Assembly (NCBI RefSeq): GCF_009725755.1
Contig: NZ_WNIJ01000001.1
Location: 1,240,001-1,304,000 of the forward strand
DNA length: 64,000 nucleotides
Source: Bombella sp. ESL0385
GTDB taxonomy: Bacteria; Pseudomonadota; Alphaproteobacteria; Acetobacterales; Acetobacteraceae
Direction: 5' to 3'
A program made the position numbers and the translations under genes. Under the pieces are notes generated by a model that saw only the letters and a list, made by a program, of their open reading frames with translations, ran no database searches and was not told where the DNA came from. Below are positions 19,379 to 30,201 of this stretch, piece after piece. The first letter of the stretch is position 1. Every line of letters begins with the position of its first letter.

Positions 19379-19392
19379 CCATAAGCTCCCAA
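19358..19392 (+). promoter_or_regulatory. MraZ operator: four tandem CCCA(T/A) boxes at 10-bp spacing
   Basis: CCCAT at 19358, 19368 and 19378 and CCCAA at 19388 recur with an exact 10-bp period. They are the complement of the TGGG direct repeats to which MraZ binds upstream of its own gene in other bacteria. They lie about 55-90 bp before mraZ. An opposite-facing GTGGG follows at 19396. Autoregulation of the dcw cluster is the expected role. Confidence 0.75.
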
Positions 19393-19445
19393 TTTGTGGG
19401 ACGTTGTATCCATCACTCAGGTAAAGGGGAGGAGCATTTCACAAC

Positions 19446-19922
19446 ATGACTATGTTTCTCGGTACCCATGCCAGCAAGGTGGATGCAAAAGGACGCATCT
19501 CCATCCCCTCACCCTTTCGGGCAGTCCTACGCGATAATGCCCGGCCGGGTGATGCGATGATGATTATCCGCCCCTCCCACCTCCATGATTGCTTAGAAGG
19601 TTGGACATCCTCTGCCTTCTTCGCCTTCTCCAATGCGTTGGATGAATATGATCCTTTCTCTGAGGAGCATGACGACCTCGCCACAAGCCTTTACGCTGAT
19701 GCCTACCCGCTTGATTGCGATAAAGAGGGACGCGTCAACCTCCCCAAAGCGTTAAAGGAATATGCCAACCTAGAGGGGGACGTTACTTTTATAGGGCTTG
19801 GGCGTGTCTTTCAGATATGGAACCCCGCTCTTGCTGAAGACCGTAGGAAGCAGGCGCGCAGCCATGCGCGTGAGCTAGGCCGCCGCAAGGTCACCTCCCC
19901 GCGTGAGGATTCCGCACCATGA
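19446..19922 (+). CDS. mraZ: Transcriptional regulator MraZ
   Basis: A 158-residue DNA-binding protein of the AbrB/MraZ fold, forming ring-shaped oligomers. The two half-domains show [15 protein letters not shown] near the start and [14 protein letters not shown] in the second half. It represses its own promoter and thereby the dcw cluster. GGGGAGGAG lies 11 nt before the ATG; a second ATG two codons later is possible. Its last four bases overlap rsmH (ATGA). Tandem MraZ boxes lie upstream. Confidence 0.96.
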   Translation: MTMFLGTHASKVDAKGRISIPSPFRAVLRDNARPGDAMMIIRPSHLHDCLEGWTSSAFFAFSNALDEYDPFSEEHDDLATSLYADAYPLDCDKEGRVNLPKALKEYANLEGDVTFIGLGRVFQIWNPALAEDRRKQARSHARELGRRKVTSPREDSAP

Positions 19923-20896
19923 ACCACGATATGTATCGCATTGCCGAAGATATGCGGCTGGAAGGGCACTTCCCCGTTATGCTGCCAGAAGTGCTAGAGA
20001 CATTAGCCCCTAAACCGGGCGGGACTTATCTGGATGGCACCTTTGGCGGTGGCGGCTATAGTCGTGCCCTCCTCCGCGCCGCGCCCTGCACAGTCCATGC
20101 GATTGACCGCGACCCTGATGCGATTAAACGCGGCCAGCCTCTCATTGCCGCCTCAGAGGGGCGATTGCACCTCCATCAAGGCACCTTTAGCGCGATGGAG
20201 AAGCTTGTCGGCGCATATGGACCTTTTGATGGCATCGTCTTGGACCTCGGTGTTTCATCCTTCCAACTCGACCAAGAAGAACGCGGCTTTTCCTTCCGTC
20301 ATGATGGGCCCTTAGATATGCGGATGAGCGTAACCGGCCCTAGTGCGGCCGATATCGTCAATGGGGAGAGCGAAGCTGCTCTAGCAGATATTCTGTACCA
20401 TTATGGGGAGGAACGCCGCTCCCGCCGGGTTGCCCGCGCTATTGTAGATGCCCGCCAGAGCGGCCCCCTCCAGACGACAGGGCAACTTGCCGAAATCATC
20501 CGCAAGGCTGTGCCGAAAGAACGACCCAATTTCGACCCTGCAACGCGGAGCTTCCAAGCCATCCGCATCGCTGTGAATGACGAATTAGGCGAGCTAGAGC
20601 GCACCTTAAAAACGGCCCCTAACTTGCTCGCCCCGGGCGGTATTTTCTGTATTGTGACCTTCCATTCCCTAGAGGATAGAATGGTTAAGCGCGCCCTTGC
20701 CCAGCTAACGGGCCGTGTTGCAGGGCCGTCACGCCATACCCCTCTCTCCTTACAGCAGGCAGAAGCCCCCGCTTTTGCGCTGCTCCATACACGCCCTCGC
20801 TCTCCCTCCGAGACAGAGCTTACCCTTAATCCTCGTTCCCGCAGCGCACGTTTGCGCGCTCTGCGGCGCATTTCCGCCCATGGAGCTTCCGCATGA
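19919..20896 (+). CDS. rsmH: 16S rRNA (cytosine-1402-N4)-methyltransferase
   Basis: A 325-residue SAM-dependent enzyme that methylates C1402 of 16S rRNA in the decoding centre. The SAM site is [16 protein letters not shown] at about residues 37-52; [15 protein letters not shown] precedes it, and the C-terminal part has [11 protein letters not shown]. Overlaps mraZ and ftsL by 4 bp each, so translation is coupled through the first three dcw genes. Confidence 0.97.
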   Translation: MNHDMYRIAEDMRLEGHFPVMLPEVLETLAPKPGGTYLDGTFGGGGYSRALLRAAPCTVHAIDRDPDAIKRGQPLIAASEGRLHLHQGTFSAMEKLVGAYGPFDGIVLDLGVSSFQLDQEERGFSFRHDGPLDMRMSVTGPSAADIVNGESEAALADILYHYGEERRSRRVARAIVDARQSGPLQTTGQLAEIIRKAVPKERPNFDPATRSFQAIRIAVNDELGELERTLKTAPNLLAPGGIFCIVTFHSLEDRMVKRALAQLTGRVAGPSRHTPLSLQQAEAPAFALLHTRPRSPSETELTLNPRSRSARLRALRRISAHGASA

Positions 20897-21636
20897 TCCG
20901 TTTTGCTACTCTTCTCTGCGCCGCGATGGCCGCTGGGTCTGGCCTCTTTCTTTATACAAAGAAGCATGAAACCCTCGTGCTCAATCAGGATATTCGCAAA
21001 ACAGTGGAGGAAACCCGCCGCGTCCAGCAAGAGACGGCAATACTCCGCACACAATGGGCGTTGCTCAACCAGCCAGACCGCCTCTCTGCGTTATCGCAAC
21101 GTGTGCTGCCTCAACTAAGGCAGGTCGAGCCTACACAATTTGTTCAGCTTGCCAATTTACGAGAGAGACTCCCTGCAATCAGCCATCATGTCATTGCCAT
21201 GACACCTGCGCGGGAGCAAGCACGGCGTACATTAGTGGCCCTCACCACGCCTGCTGCCCCCACAACAGCGACCCCGCATGATGATAGCCCCCTCACTGAA
21301 CACCACACCACACACACGCACAGCCCCGCCAGCATTGCGGATAAGCAGAGCGTCACAAACCACAGTTTAGAGCAAGACCTTGCCTTACTTAGCGGGCCTG
21401 ATAATACTAAAGCCACACGCCCTCACCGGCATGATACAGGTGCTACCATCCTTCACAAAAGCCATTCTGTAACGTTCCATCCCCATACAGAGGCTACGGA
21501 TGATGTCGCTTGGCATCCGTCTGCTTCTCACCAAGAGGGACACCACAGCCATGAAAGGGGCATCCATACATCCGCCCTCTCTTTTGGTGATGACGACCAA
21601 GCCCCCTTACCCCCACCTACGCCTTTAACGAACTAA
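20893..21636 (+). CDS. ftsL: Cell division protein FtsL with a long His/Thr-rich tail
   Basis: The first 110 residues match alphaproteobacterial FtsL: a short N-terminal membrane segment ([18 protein letters not shown]) followed by a heptad-type periplasmic coiled coil with [14 protein letters not shown]. FtsL joins FtsQ and FtsB to activate FtsW-FtsI at the septum. At 247 residues it is much longer than the usual 90-130. The extra 120 residues are low-complexity, rich in His, Thr, Ala and Pro. Position between rsmH and ftsI is the conserved ftsL slot. The tail has no family I know. Confidence 0.85.
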   Translation: MIRFATLLCAAMAAGSGLFLYTKKHETLVLNQDIRKTVEETRRVQQETAILRTQWALLNQPDRLSALSQRVLPQLRQVEPTQFVQLANLRERLPAISHHVIAMTPAREQARRTLVALTTPAAPTTATPHDDSPLTEHHTTHTHSPASIADKQSVTNHSLEQDLALLSGPDNTKATRPHRHDTGATILHKSHSVTFHPHTEATDDVAWHPSASHQEGHHSHERGIHTSALSFGDDDQAPLPPPTPLTN

Positions 21637-21697
21637 TCAAAGCGGTAAGGCGTACCGCTCCCCTCCTCCACCTCTTTCGTAACCGAACCCCCGCCCC

Positions 21698-23626
21698 ATG
21701 GCTGCCAAACCTTCCCATACAGCTCATAAGAAACAACGGAGGCCCTTTTTTCTCCTCCGTTGGGTAGCGGCCTGTCGGCAATGGCGCAATGACCGTAAGC
21801 AAAACCCTTTTAGCTGGTTAGAAACAAGCCATAATCGGCTCATCTATTTGGGGATGGGATTTCTCTTTCTTTATGGTGGGGTCGCGTTAAAGGCCCTCTT
21901 TGCCACCATTCTTGCCCCTATGGCCCCGCTTCCTAATCAAGTCGGGGCAATTATTCCCGACATTCCCCACCCAGACCCTAAAGCCCTCGCTGGCAGTGGG
22001 TTTGTACTGCCTAATATTCAACGCGCTACCATTACAGACCGTAACGGCCAGCCCTTGGCTCTCTCTCTGCCAGTTGTGCAAGTTTACGCCAACCCGATGG
22101 AAATTATTGAGCCTGAAGATGTTGCCAAACAACTCCATTCCATATTGCCTAATCTAAATATCCCTGAGACCATTCGCCGCTTAAAGCAGAAAAAACAGTT
22201 CGTTTATCTCGCCCGCAATATTGCCCCTGTTGATGAATTGGCAATTAATAATCTAGGCATCCCCGGCATTTATTTTGAGAATGGTGAACAACGCCATTAC
22301 CCGCTTGGCACGCTTGCCGCGCAAATATTAGGGGCTGTGGATATTGATAATCACGGCATTGCAGGGGTGGAGAAATATTTTAATCAACGCCTCCTCAGCG
22401 ACCGCACCCCCCTGCGCCTCTCCCTTGATGCCCGCGTGCAAGCGGCAATGCGCGATGAACTTAATGAAGCCAAAACACGCTTCCGCGCTATTGGGGCCTC
22501 GGCCATCCTCATGGATGTCCATACGGGGGAAATCATCGCTATGATTAGCTTGCCTGATTATGATGCGAATGACTTCGCCCATGCCTCAGATGATGCACGC
22601 TTTAACCGTGCGGTAACAGGTATGTATGAGCCGGGATCGACCTTTAAGCTACAAACAGCAGCTATGGCGTTACAGCTTGGGGTAGCGCATCCGTGGGACC
22701 AATTCTCTACCATTCCTATCAAGGTGGGGCGGTTTAAAATCTCCGACTTAAAGACCGACCATTTCGCCCCTTGGCTGGCTCTACCATCGGTCATGGCGTT
22801 TTCCTCCAACCCTGCTTCAGCTCATATTGCCCTAGATGTCGGGCGGGAACGCCAACATGATTGGCTTAAAAATATGGGCTTCCTCGACCGCGTCCCAGTC
22901 GAACTCCCCGAGGCGGGCCGTCCCATCGTCCCTTCCCTCAAAAATTGGGGGGAAACCACCGTTATGACCGTAGGCTTTGGTCATGGTGTTGCGGAATCCC
23001 CTCTCGCTATCGTCCGTGGGACAGCCACAACGGGGAATGGTGGGTACCTCGTCACCCCTACACTCTTAGCCCGCGATCATCTAAATGATGATGTCGTAAT
23101 GGCTGAGGAGGAGAAAGGCCCACATCTCATCTCCACCCACAATGCAGACCTATTACGGCGTATTTTACGGCTCGTTGTTACAAAAGGCATCGGTAAAAAG
23201 GCCGAAAGCCCCGGCTATCTCGTTGGTGGGAAAACCGGCACAGCAGAGAAAATCGGGGCACATGGCGGGTACCTTAAACACGTCAATATTACCGCCTTTA
23301 CCGGCATGTTCCCCATGAACGCCCCACGCTATGCACTCTATGTCATGCTGGATGCCCCCCAAGGTACGGCAGAAACCCATGGCTGGACAACCGCCGGCTG
23401 GATTGCCGCACCGACATTCTCCAAAATCGTCACACGCGTTGCCCCTATGCTGGGCCTCTTTCCCGTCCCGCCGGAGAAGGCCCAGCAGCTTGATGACCAA
23501 CTCGCCCTTGCTTTGACCCCACCCGTCCCGCCGGGAGTGCGTCGCCCCCTTGGCCCTGGTAATGACCCCGGCGCGGCGGCTGTTAATCGCCTCGCTGCTA
23601 AACATACCCCTCATCACGCTCATTAG
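21698..23626 (+). CDS. ftsI: Septal peptidoglycan transpeptidase FtsI (PBP3)
   Basis: A 642-residue class B penicillin-binding protein that cross-links septal peptidoglycan. One membrane anchor lies at about residues 49-73, then the dimerisation domain, then the transpeptidase with S314-TF-K317 (nucleophile), S369-S-N371 and K512-TGT. FtsW, its glycosyltransferase partner, is encoded downstream in the same cluster. The N-terminal cytoplasmic segment is basic and about 45 residues long. The C-terminus has an extra Pro-rich tail of about 40 residues ending in HTPHHAH. Confidence 0.97.
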   Translation: MAAKPSHTAHKKQRRPFFLLRWVAACRQWRNDRKQNPFSWLETSHNRLIYLGMGFLFLYGGVALKALFATILAPMAPLPNQVGAIIPDIPHPDPKALAGSGFVLPNIQRATITDRNGQPLALSLPVVQVYANPMEIIEPEDVAKQLHSILPNLNIPETIRRLKQKKQFVYLARNIAPVDELAINNLGIPGIYFENGEQRHYPLGTLAAQILGAVDIDNHGIAGVEKYFNQRLLSDRTPLRLSLDARVQAAMRDELNEAKTRFRAIGASAILMDVHTGEIIAMISLPDYDANDFAHASDDARFNRAVTGMYEPGSTFKLQTAAMALQLGVAHPWDQFSTIPIKVGRFKISDLKTDHFAPWLALPSVMAFSSNPASAHIALDVGRERQHDWLKNMGFLDRVPVELPEAGRPIVPSLKNWGETTVMTVGFGHGVAESPLAIVRGTATTGNGGYLVTPTLLARDHLNDDVVMAEEEKGPHLISTHNADLLRRILRLVVTKGIGKKAESPGYLVGGKTGTAEKIGAHGGYLKHVNITAFTGMFPMNAPRYALYVMLDAPQGTAETHGWTTAGWIAAPTFSKIVTRVAPMLGLFPVPPEKAQQLDDQLALALTPPVPPGVRRPLGPGNDPGAAAVNRLAAKHTPHHAH

Positions 23627-23635
23627 GCCCTGCTC

Positions 23636-25123
23636 ATGAAACTCTCTGCCTTACTCCATCGCTACGCTCTCTCCTCCCCCAGCACGCATGACCCCCTCAT
23701 CACCGCAATCACGGCTGATAGTCGGCAGGTCAAAGCGGGGAGCCTCTTTGTCGCCCTAAGCGGCCATAAACATGATGGGCGAGACTTCATCCCCGCCGCG
23801 ATTACCCAAGGGGCAGCCGCAATCATCCTTGCCCCCAAACAAGGGGAAACCCTCCCGCCGGAGCGACATGAAAACGGCCATACAGCCCCCCTCATCCCTG
23901 TAGCGGACCCAGCCCATTTCCTCGCCCAAGCGGCCGCTTACCTCGCAGGGCCACAACCAGCACATATCACCGCCATTACGGGGACAAATGGCAAAAGCAG
24001 CACGGCTGACTTCCTCCGCCAGCTTTATCAACTCCGCCATTATAAAGCTGCCAGCCTCGGTACGTTAGGCCTCATCAGCGATGTAGAGATGCCCCCTCTG
24101 CCAGCCTTAACCACGCCTGATGCTGTTAGCTTAGCAACAACACTCGCGCGCCTAAAAACCTATGGTGTTGAACATGTCGCCTTAGAGGCATCATCCCACG
24201 GGCTTCATCAAAAACGGCTTGATGGCGTGGCCATTACCGCAGCAGGTTTTTCCAACCTCACGCGTGATCATCTCGATTATCATCACACGATGGAGGACTA
24301 TCGAGACGCTAAGCTCTCCCTCTTTAGCACCCTATTGCCGGAAGGGGGACTTGCGGTCATCAATGATGATATAGATGTTGAGAGCCGAAACGCCCTCCAG
24401 CATATTGCCGCAAAACGCGCTCTAAAACTCCGCACAGTCGGCACAAAGGGTGAGACAATCCGCCTTCTCGATGCGCAACCAACCCCACATGGGCAAGACC
24501 TCACCATCCAGCTTTATGGCCGTACATTACCGCCTATTCACTTCCCACTGCCGGGGCGGTTCCAAGCGGAAAATGCATTGCTTGCCGCCGCTCTTTGCTG
24601 GGAGCATGAGGAGGAAGCAGATGCCATCATCGCCCTGCTCCCCCATTTAAAAGGGGTACCGGGCCGGTGTGAACCGGTCGCAACCCTCCCTAACGGGGCC
24701 TGCGCTTATGTCGATTACGCCCATACGCCTGATGCATTAGAGCATGTTCTCCTCAGCCTCCGCCCCCACGCAGCGGGGCGGTTGGTGGTGGTCTTTGGTG
24801 CAGGAGGCGACCGCGACAAAGGCAAACGCCCTCTCATGGGGCAGATTGCCGCTCATCTCGCTGATGAGGTCATCATTACTGATGATAACCCCCGCAGCGA
24901 AGACCCCGCCACTATCCGTGCCGCCATCCGCGCGACAGCTCCCCAAGCGCAAGAGATTGGTAACCGCAAAGACGCTATCCAAACCGCTCTTGAGAGCCTC
25001 AGAGAAGGTGATGTGCTGCTCATCGCTGGGAAAGGCCATGAGACTGGCCAGATTATCAACGGGGTAACCCATCCTTTTGATGACCGTACACTCACAGCCG
25101 CCCTCGCTGCGGAGTTATCATAA
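23636..25123 (+). CDS. murE: UDP-MurNAc-L-Ala-D-Glu:meso-diaminopimelate ligase
   Basis: A 495-residue cytoplasmic Mur ligase adding the third amino acid to the peptidoglycan stem using ATP. The P-loop is GTNGKSS at 116-122. DNPR at 417-420 is the specificity motif for meso-diaminopimelate, so this organism should have Gram-negative type A1gamma peptidoglycan. Its stop codon shares one base with the murF start (TAATG). Confidence 0.97.
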   Translation: MKLSALLHRYALSSPSTHDPLITAITADSRQVKAGSLFVALSGHKHDGRDFIPAAITQGAAAIILAPKQGETLPPERHENGHTAPLIPVADPAHFLAQAAAYLAGPQPAHITAITGTNGKSSTADFLRQLYQLRHYKAASLGTLGLISDVEMPPLPALTTPDAVSLATTLARLKTYGVEHVALEASSHGLHQKRLDGVAITAAGFSNLTRDHLDYHHTMEDYRDAKLSLFSTLLPEGGLAVINDDIDVESRNALQHIAAKRALKLRTVGTKGETIRLLDAQPTPHGQDLTIQLYGRTLPPIHFPLPGRFQAENALLAAALCWEHEEEADAIIALLPHLKGVPGRCEPVATLPNGACAYVDYAHTPDALEHVLLSLRPHAAGRLVVVFGAGGDRDKGKRPLMGQIAAHLADEVIITDDNPRSEDPATIRAAIRATAPQAQEIGNRKDAIQTALESLREGDVLLIAGKGHETGQIINGVTHPFDDRTLTAALAAELS

Positions 25124-26535
25124 TGCCCACCAGCACAGCCCCACTTTGGACAAGCCAAGACCTCCGCAACGCCACACAAGGCCGGCTCACCGGTGATGTG
25201 CATGTCCGTGCTGTCTGTATTGATACGCGCAGCCTCCAACCGGGGGATCTTTTTATTGCACTCATTGGCCATAATGCAGATGGGCACCAATACCTCAAGC
25301 AGGCTTTAGAGCATGGCGCGGCCTGCGTTATGGCGCATGATGGTGCAGCCATTGCTAAAGCTGGCTTAACCGATGACCCTCGCCTCCTCCTCGTCTCGGA
25401 CACGATGCAGGCCCTAGAGGCATTAGGGCGTTATCGCCGTGCTCAGTTTAAAGGCAAGGCCATTGCCATCACAGGGAGCGTAGGCAAAACCACAACCAAA
25501 AACATGCTCGCCACAGCCTTAGCCGCTTATGGGAAGGTCCATGCCTCGGTGGCCTCCTTTAACAACCATTGGGGCGTCCCCCTTACCTTAGCGCGCTTAC
25601 CTCAAGACGCTGCCTTTTGCATTAGCGAAGTAGGCATGAACCACCCTGGCGAGATTACCCCTCTAGTGGCTCAAATCCGCCCCGATATTGGCCTTATTAC
25701 CACCATCGGGAGCGCACATCTCGGCCATATGGGCAGCCTTAACGCCATCGCTGCGGAAAAAGCCAGCCTCTTTGCGGCTCTACCAGCGGGTGGAACGGCC
25801 CTCTGCCCAGAAGAAGCCGCGCAATTCCCCGCTGTCACCCACGCTATCCCACAAGATGTCTCCCTCTGGCAGGTGGGGACAACGTCTCATGCAACCATTC
25901 ATTGTGATGAGCTGCACTGCACCGCCACGGGAAGCCAACTTCATCTCTCCACGCCGGCGGGGGAAGCACAGCTTACACTTACAGCCCCGGGGCCTCACCT
26001 CGCCCGCAATGCCGCTCTAGCTCTTGGTGCAGTGGCTGCTTTGGGCCTTCCGCCCCAGGCGGGGGCCACGGCTTTACGCCACTTCCAGCCCGAGGCGGGG
26101 CGTGGGCAACAACGGCTTTTACCCGGTGAAATCACCTTATTGGATGAAAGCTATAATGCCTCCGGCCCCAGCATACGTGCAGCACTGGAGACGCTAAGCT
26201 TAATGCCCGCCCCCCGCCATATTGCCGCCCTGGGGGATATACGCGAGCTCGGCACCTTTGCCGCAGAGGAGCATCGTGCCCTAGCCCAACCGTTAACAGA
26301 GCATAACATCCTTACTTTTTGTTGTGGCCCGCATATGAAATCCCTTTACGAGGCCCTTCCCCGATCCCTACAGGGCGGTTATGCTGAGACATCAACCCAA
26401 CTTGCCCTTCTTCTACGCCCTGCTTTGCAGAAGGGGGACGTTTTGCTTGTAAAGGGCAGCTTGGGAAGCCGTATGCGTGACCTCATTGCGTTATTAGACC
26501 AACCCGAATCATCCCACAGCCCAGAGTCCACCTAA
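25123..26535 (+). CDS. murF: UDP-MurNAc-tripeptide:D-Ala-D-Ala ligase
   Basis: A 470-residue Mur ligase that adds D-Ala-D-Ala to complete the UDP-MurNAc-pentapeptide. P-loop GSVGKTTT at 118-125, then [15 protein letters not shown] and [10 protein letters not shown], which are MurF-specific. [12 protein letters not shown] lies in the C-terminal domain. Coupled by TAATG to murE before it and mraY after it. Confidence 0.97.
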   Translation: MPTSTAPLWTSQDLRNATQGRLTGDVHVRAVCIDTRSLQPGDLFIALIGHNADGHQYLKQALEHGAACVMAHDGAAIAKAGLTDDPRLLLVSDTMQALEALGRYRRAQFKGKAIAITGSVGKTTTKNMLATALAAYGKVHASVASFNNHWGVPLTLARLPQDAAFCISEVGMNHPGEITPLVAQIRPDIGLITTIGSAHLGHMGSLNAIAAEKASLFAALPAGGTALCPEEAAQFPAVTHAIPQDVSLWQVGTTSHATIHCDELHCTATGSQLHLSTPAGEAQLTLTAPGPHLARNAALALGAVAALGLPPQAGATALRHFQPEAGRGQQRLLPGEITLLDESYNASGPSIRAALETLSLMPAPRHIAALGDIRELGTFAAEEHRALAQPLTEHNILTFCCGPHMKSLYEALPRSLQGGYAETSTQLALLLRPALQKGDVLLVKGSLGSRMRDLIALLDQPESSHSPEST

Positions 26536-27626
26536 TGCTGTTTAACCTCCTTGCCGCTCCCTATTCTTCCCATGGTGGCCTGCTCAACCTACTGCATTAT
26601 ATGACCTTTCGGGCCGGATGTGCTTGCTTAACGGCATTAATCATCTCCCTCCTCTTGGGGAAACCTTTTATTGCCCAGCTTAAACGCATTCAACGGCAAG
26701 GCCAGCCCATCCGCGCTTTAGGGCCAGAACGCCATATTTTGGAGAAAGCAGGCACCCCCACAATGGGCGGGGGCCTTATTCTTTTCTCCCTCGCTCTCTC
26801 CACCCTATTATGGGCAGATTTACGCGATGGTTTTGTGTGGGCTGTCTTACTCACCACGCTAGGCTTTGGCGCTATTGGCTTTGCAGATGATTACCTCAAA
26901 CTCGCCAAAGGCAATAGCAAAGGGGTCTCTAAAAAACTCCGCCTCGGTGGGGAGTTCCTCATCTCTTGTCTTGCAGGCATTGCGATGGAGGCCCTCACCC
27001 CGCCAGAGTTCCGCAATGCGGTGGCCTTTCCCTTTACAAAAACCTTCATGTTGCATTTGGGCTATGTGTTCCCCCTCTTTGCAATGGTCACCATCACAGG
27101 TTTTGGTAATGCGGTAAACCTCACTGATGGGCTTGATGGCCTCGCTACCGTCCCCTCCATCATCGCTGCTTTGGTCTTTGCCTTAATCGCCTATCTGGTT
27201 GGTAACCACGTCTTTGCAGATTATCTTCAGCTTCATCACGTCCCTGGCACGGGGGAGCTAAGCATCTTCTGCGCGGCTCTCATTGGGGCGGGTTTGGGCT
27301 TCTTATGGTTCAATGCTCCCCCGGCAGAGGTCTTTATGGGCGATACCGGCTCCCTAGCCCTTGGTGGGGCTTTAGGCGCGGTGTCCGTAGCGGTTAAGCA
27401 CGAGCTAGTCCTCTGCCTCGTAGGGGGGTTATTTGTGATGGAGACCATCTCCGTCATTCTCCAAGTCTTTTGGTTCCGCCGAACGGGAAAACGTATTTTT
27501 CTTATGGCTCCCCTCCACCATCATTTTGAGAAAATGGGCTGGCAAGAGCCAAAGATTGTCGTACGCTTTTGGATTGTCGCTATCATCTTGGGGCTATGTG
27601 GCCTCGCTACGTTGAAGATACGCTAA
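26535..27626 (+). CDS. mraY: Phospho-MurNAc-pentapeptide transferase (lipid I synthase)
   Basis: A 363-residue polytopic inner-membrane enzyme that moves phospho-MurNAc-pentapeptide onto undecaprenyl phosphate. It has about ten membrane segments. Catalytic motifs are in order: GTPTMGG near residue 72, [13 protein letters not shown] (aspartate pair) near 117, [10 protein letters not shown] near 196, [14 protein letters not shown] near 267, and [12 protein letters not shown] near 322. Length is standard. Confidence 0.98.
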   Translation: MLFNLLAAPYSSHGGLLNLLHYMTFRAGCACLTALIISLLLGKPFIAQLKRIQRQGQPIRALGPERHILEKAGTPTMGGGLILFSLALSTLLWADLRDGFVWAVLLTTLGFGAIGFADDYLKLAKGNSKGVSKKLRLGGEFLISCLAGIAMEALTPPEFRNAVAFPFTKTFMLHLGYVFPLFAMVTITGFGNAVNLTDGLDGLATVPSIIAALVFALIAYLVGNHVFADYLQLHHVPGTGELSIFCAALIGAGLGFLWFNAPPAEVFMGDTGSLALGGALGAVSVAVKHELVLCLVGGLFVMETISVILQVFWFRRTGKRIFLMAPLHHHFEKMGWQEPKIVVRFWIVAIILGLCGLATLKIR

Positions 27627-27628
27627 TC

Positions 27629-29005
27629 ATGGCCCATCCCACATCACCTCCTCCCTCATCATGGCCTAAAACCCTCCTCTCCGGGCAGCGTTATGCTGTA
27701 TGCGGGCTAGGGCGTAATGGAGCTGCTGTTGTGGAAGCCCTTCTCGCTATGGGGGCGGAGGTTCATGCGTGGGATGACCATAGCCCTACCCTCTCTAAAG
27801 CCCTGACCGTCCATCCCAGCCTCACACTGGCCCCACTTGATGACCTCTCCGGCTTTACAGCCCTCATCCTCTCACCCGGCATTGCCCATCATCTACCGCA
27901 GCCACACCCTACGGCACGCCTTGCTCAAAAGCAGCACATCCCCATCCTCTCCGATGCGGAGTTGCTCTGGCAGGTCACCCGCAAAGCAGGCTCTAAAGCG
28001 CGCTTTGTCTCCATCACGGGGACCAATGGCAAGTCCACCACTACGGCTCTATTAACCCATATCCTCACCGAGACCGGTATTCCTGCTTATTGTGGCGGCA
28101 ATTTCGGCACGGCCTCTCTGGCCTTACCGCCCCTTGGCGATGATGGTGTTTATGTTATCGAGATGTCCTCTTACATGCTCGAGCGTCTGGAGCATTATCA
28201 CGCTTGTGCGGCTGTCCTCCTCAATTTAACACCTGACCATCTCGACCGTCATGGCTCTATGGAGGGCTATCTCACCGCCAAAGCTCATGTATTTGATAAC
28301 ATGACCAAAGGCGACCTCGCCCTTTTGGGAGAGGCTGCCTCATGGAGCAAACCCCTCCAAACCCGCCTGACCTCCCAGGGGCTAGACGTCCATACTCTTA
28401 CTATCACCGATGCCCTTTCCCCGGAGGATGCCCCCTTCCTACCCGGCCCGCATAATGCCCAGAATATTGAAGCCTGCCGCCTCATAGCGCGTCATCTTGG
28501 CCTCTCTGATGCAAGCATTGCCCGTGGCATACGCAGCTTCCCCGGGTTAGACCATCGCCTGCAACATATCGCAGAGGCAAAGGGCATCGCTTTTATCAAT
28601 GATAGCAAAGCCACCAATGCGGAAGCCAGCTTCCACGCTCTGCGGGCTTTTCCTCATCTTTTATGGATTGCTGGCGGTATAACTAAAGAGGGCGGCATTA
28701 CAAATCTCGCCCCGGTTTTAGGACATGTAAGTCGCGCCTTCCTCATTGGGCAGGATGCCCCCCTCCTTGCCGAGACGCTTAAAGCCCATAATATAGCTTT
28801 TGAAATCAGCACAACGTTGGAGCAAGCCACCCGCGCCGCTTGGGCCTATGCACAAGCCAGCACCACCCCCTTACCGATTATTCTCTCCCCCGCTTGCGCG
28901 AGTTTTGACCAATTCCGTAATTTTGAGGAACGTGGCACAGCCTTTGCCACCCTCGCACGCACACTCTGCCATGCCGATTGCCCTGCTGAGGAGGAAGCCC
29001 GCTAA
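27629..29005 (+). CDS. murD: UDP-MurNAc-L-Ala:D-Glu ligase
   Basis: A 458-residue Mur ligase adding D-glutamate. The N-terminal Rossmann-like part has [17 protein letters not shown], the P-loop is GTNGKSTT at 131-138, and MSSYMLERL and [13 protein letters not shown] follow. I start it at 27629, 2 bp after the mraY stop; an ATG at 27569 in the same frame lies inside mraY and would add an unrelated 20 residues. The final base is shared with the ftsW start. Confidence 0.96.
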   Translation: MAHPTSPPPSSWPKTLLSGQRYAVCGLGRNGAAVVEALLAMGAEVHAWDDHSPTLSKALTVHPSLTLAPLDDLSGFTALILSPGIAHHLPQPHPTARLAQKQHIPILSDAELLWQVTRKAGSKARFVSITGTNGKSTTTALLTHILTETGIPAYCGGNFGTASLALPPLGDDGVYVIEMSSYMLERLEHYHACAAVLLNLTPDHLDRHGSMEGYLTAKAHVFDNMTKGDLALLGEAASWSKPLQTRLTSQGLDVHTLTITDALSPEDAPFLPGPHNAQNIEACRLIARHLGLSDASIARGIRSFPGLDHRLQHIAEAKGIAFINDSKATNAEASFHALRAFPHLLWIAGGITKEGGITNLAPVLGHVSRAFLIGQDAPLLAETLKAHNIAFEISTTLEQATRAAWAYAQASTTPLPIILSPACASFDQFRNFEERGTAFATLARTLCHADCPAEEEAR

Positions 29006-30198
29006 TGGCTCTATCCGACCGCACGAACAACTCCCACCATGCCCAATGGTGGCGTAGTCTCGACCATGTAAGCCTTAGCTGCGTTGGTGCGCTCATCGCC
29101 CTTGGCTATATCCTCATGCTCGCCGCAAGCCCTGCTGTGGCCCACCGCATTGGGGCCTCACGCAATATGTTCATCCTCAAACAAGTGGTCTTTTTGGCCT
29201 TAGCCGGGGCAGTCGTCATCGTCACATCCCGCCTGACCCCGCGCATGGTGCTACGCATTGCGCTCATTGGCGGGGTCATGGCCTTGGGAGCCACCTTCAT
29301 GACGCTCATTCATGGGATGGAAATTAAAGGCGCGCGCCGCTGGATTGCCCTACCCTTAATGTCTGTGCAGCCTTCGGAGTTTCTAAAGCCCTGCTTCGCC
29401 GTTGTGACGGGGTGGTTGCTTAACCTTCGTTATGAAAAAACCCTCTCTAATGGTTGGCGATTTCCGGGGCGTTTGGTCGCTTGTGGTGTTTATCTGGTCA
29501 TTGCTGCACTCCTTCAAGCCCAACCAGATATCGGGATGCTATCTGTCATTAGCATGGTGTTCATCACCCAACTCTTTATTGATGGCTTGCCTATTATTGT
29601 CTTTGGTATGCTCGTCTCCGCAGCTTTAGGGGCTTTTGGTGTTGCGTATCTGGTGTTTGAGCATGTTCACTCCCGCGTGCAACGCTTCCTCCACCCCGAT
29701 GTGGGGGACCATTACCAAATTGATACCTCTATGCGTGCCTTTGGTAACGGCGGGTTGCTCGGACGTGGGCCGGGGGAAGGCCGTGTTAAAGACCTCCTAC
29801 CCGATGCTCATGCTGATTTTGTCTTTTCCGTCGCGGGGGAAGAATATGGCTTTGTCATGTGCCTTTTTATCATCGCGCTCTTTACTATCTTGGTCTTTTC
29901 CACGCTCAATCGCTTATTGGAGGAGAAGAACCCTTTCATCATCCTCTCCACAAGCGGGTTGATAACAGGCTTTGGCTTACAAGCTTTTGTCAATATGGGG
30001 TCATCGCTACATTTAATCCCCACTAAAGGGATGACCTTACCGTTTATCTCCTATGGGGGAAGTTCCGCTCTCTCTGTTGCTTTAACAATCGGCATAGCCC
30101 TAGCCTTAACACGCCACCGTGCAAAACCAGGCCTCTTTACACCAGCCTCTCATGAGGCCAATACACGCTTATCAGCTCCATCTAAAAAGGAAGAATAA
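29005..30198 (+). CDS. ftsW: Septal peptidoglycan glycosyltransferase FtsW (SEDS)
   Basis: A 397-residue SEDS-family membrane enzyme that polymerises lipid II at the septum together with FtsI. About ten hydrophobic segments are present. The large periplasmic loop has QRFLHPDVGDHYQ then GRGPGEGRVKDLLPDAHADFVFSVAGEE, including the conserved catalytic Asp region, and FISYGGSSALSVALTIG near the end. Shares one base with murD. Confidence 0.97.
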   Translation: MALSDRTNNSHHAQWWRSLDHVSLSCVGALIALGYILMLAASPAVAHRIGASRNMFILKQVVFLALAGAVVIVTSRLTPRMVLRIALIGGVMALGATFMTLIHGMEIKGARRWIALPLMSVQPSEFLKPCFAVVTGWLLNLRYEKTLSNGWRFPGRLVACGVYLVIAALLQAQPDIGMLSVISMVFITQLFIDGLPIIVFGMLVSAALGAFGVAYLVFEHVHSRVQRFLHPDVGDHYQIDTSMRAFGNGGLLGRGPGEGRVKDLLPDAHADFVFSVAGEEYGFVMCLFIIALFTILVFSTLNRLLEEKNPFIILSTSGLITGFGLQAFVNMGSSLHLIPTKGMTLPFISYGGSSALSVALTIGIALALTRHRAKPGLFTPASHEANTRLSAPSKKEE

Positions 30199-30201
30199 CG
30201 C

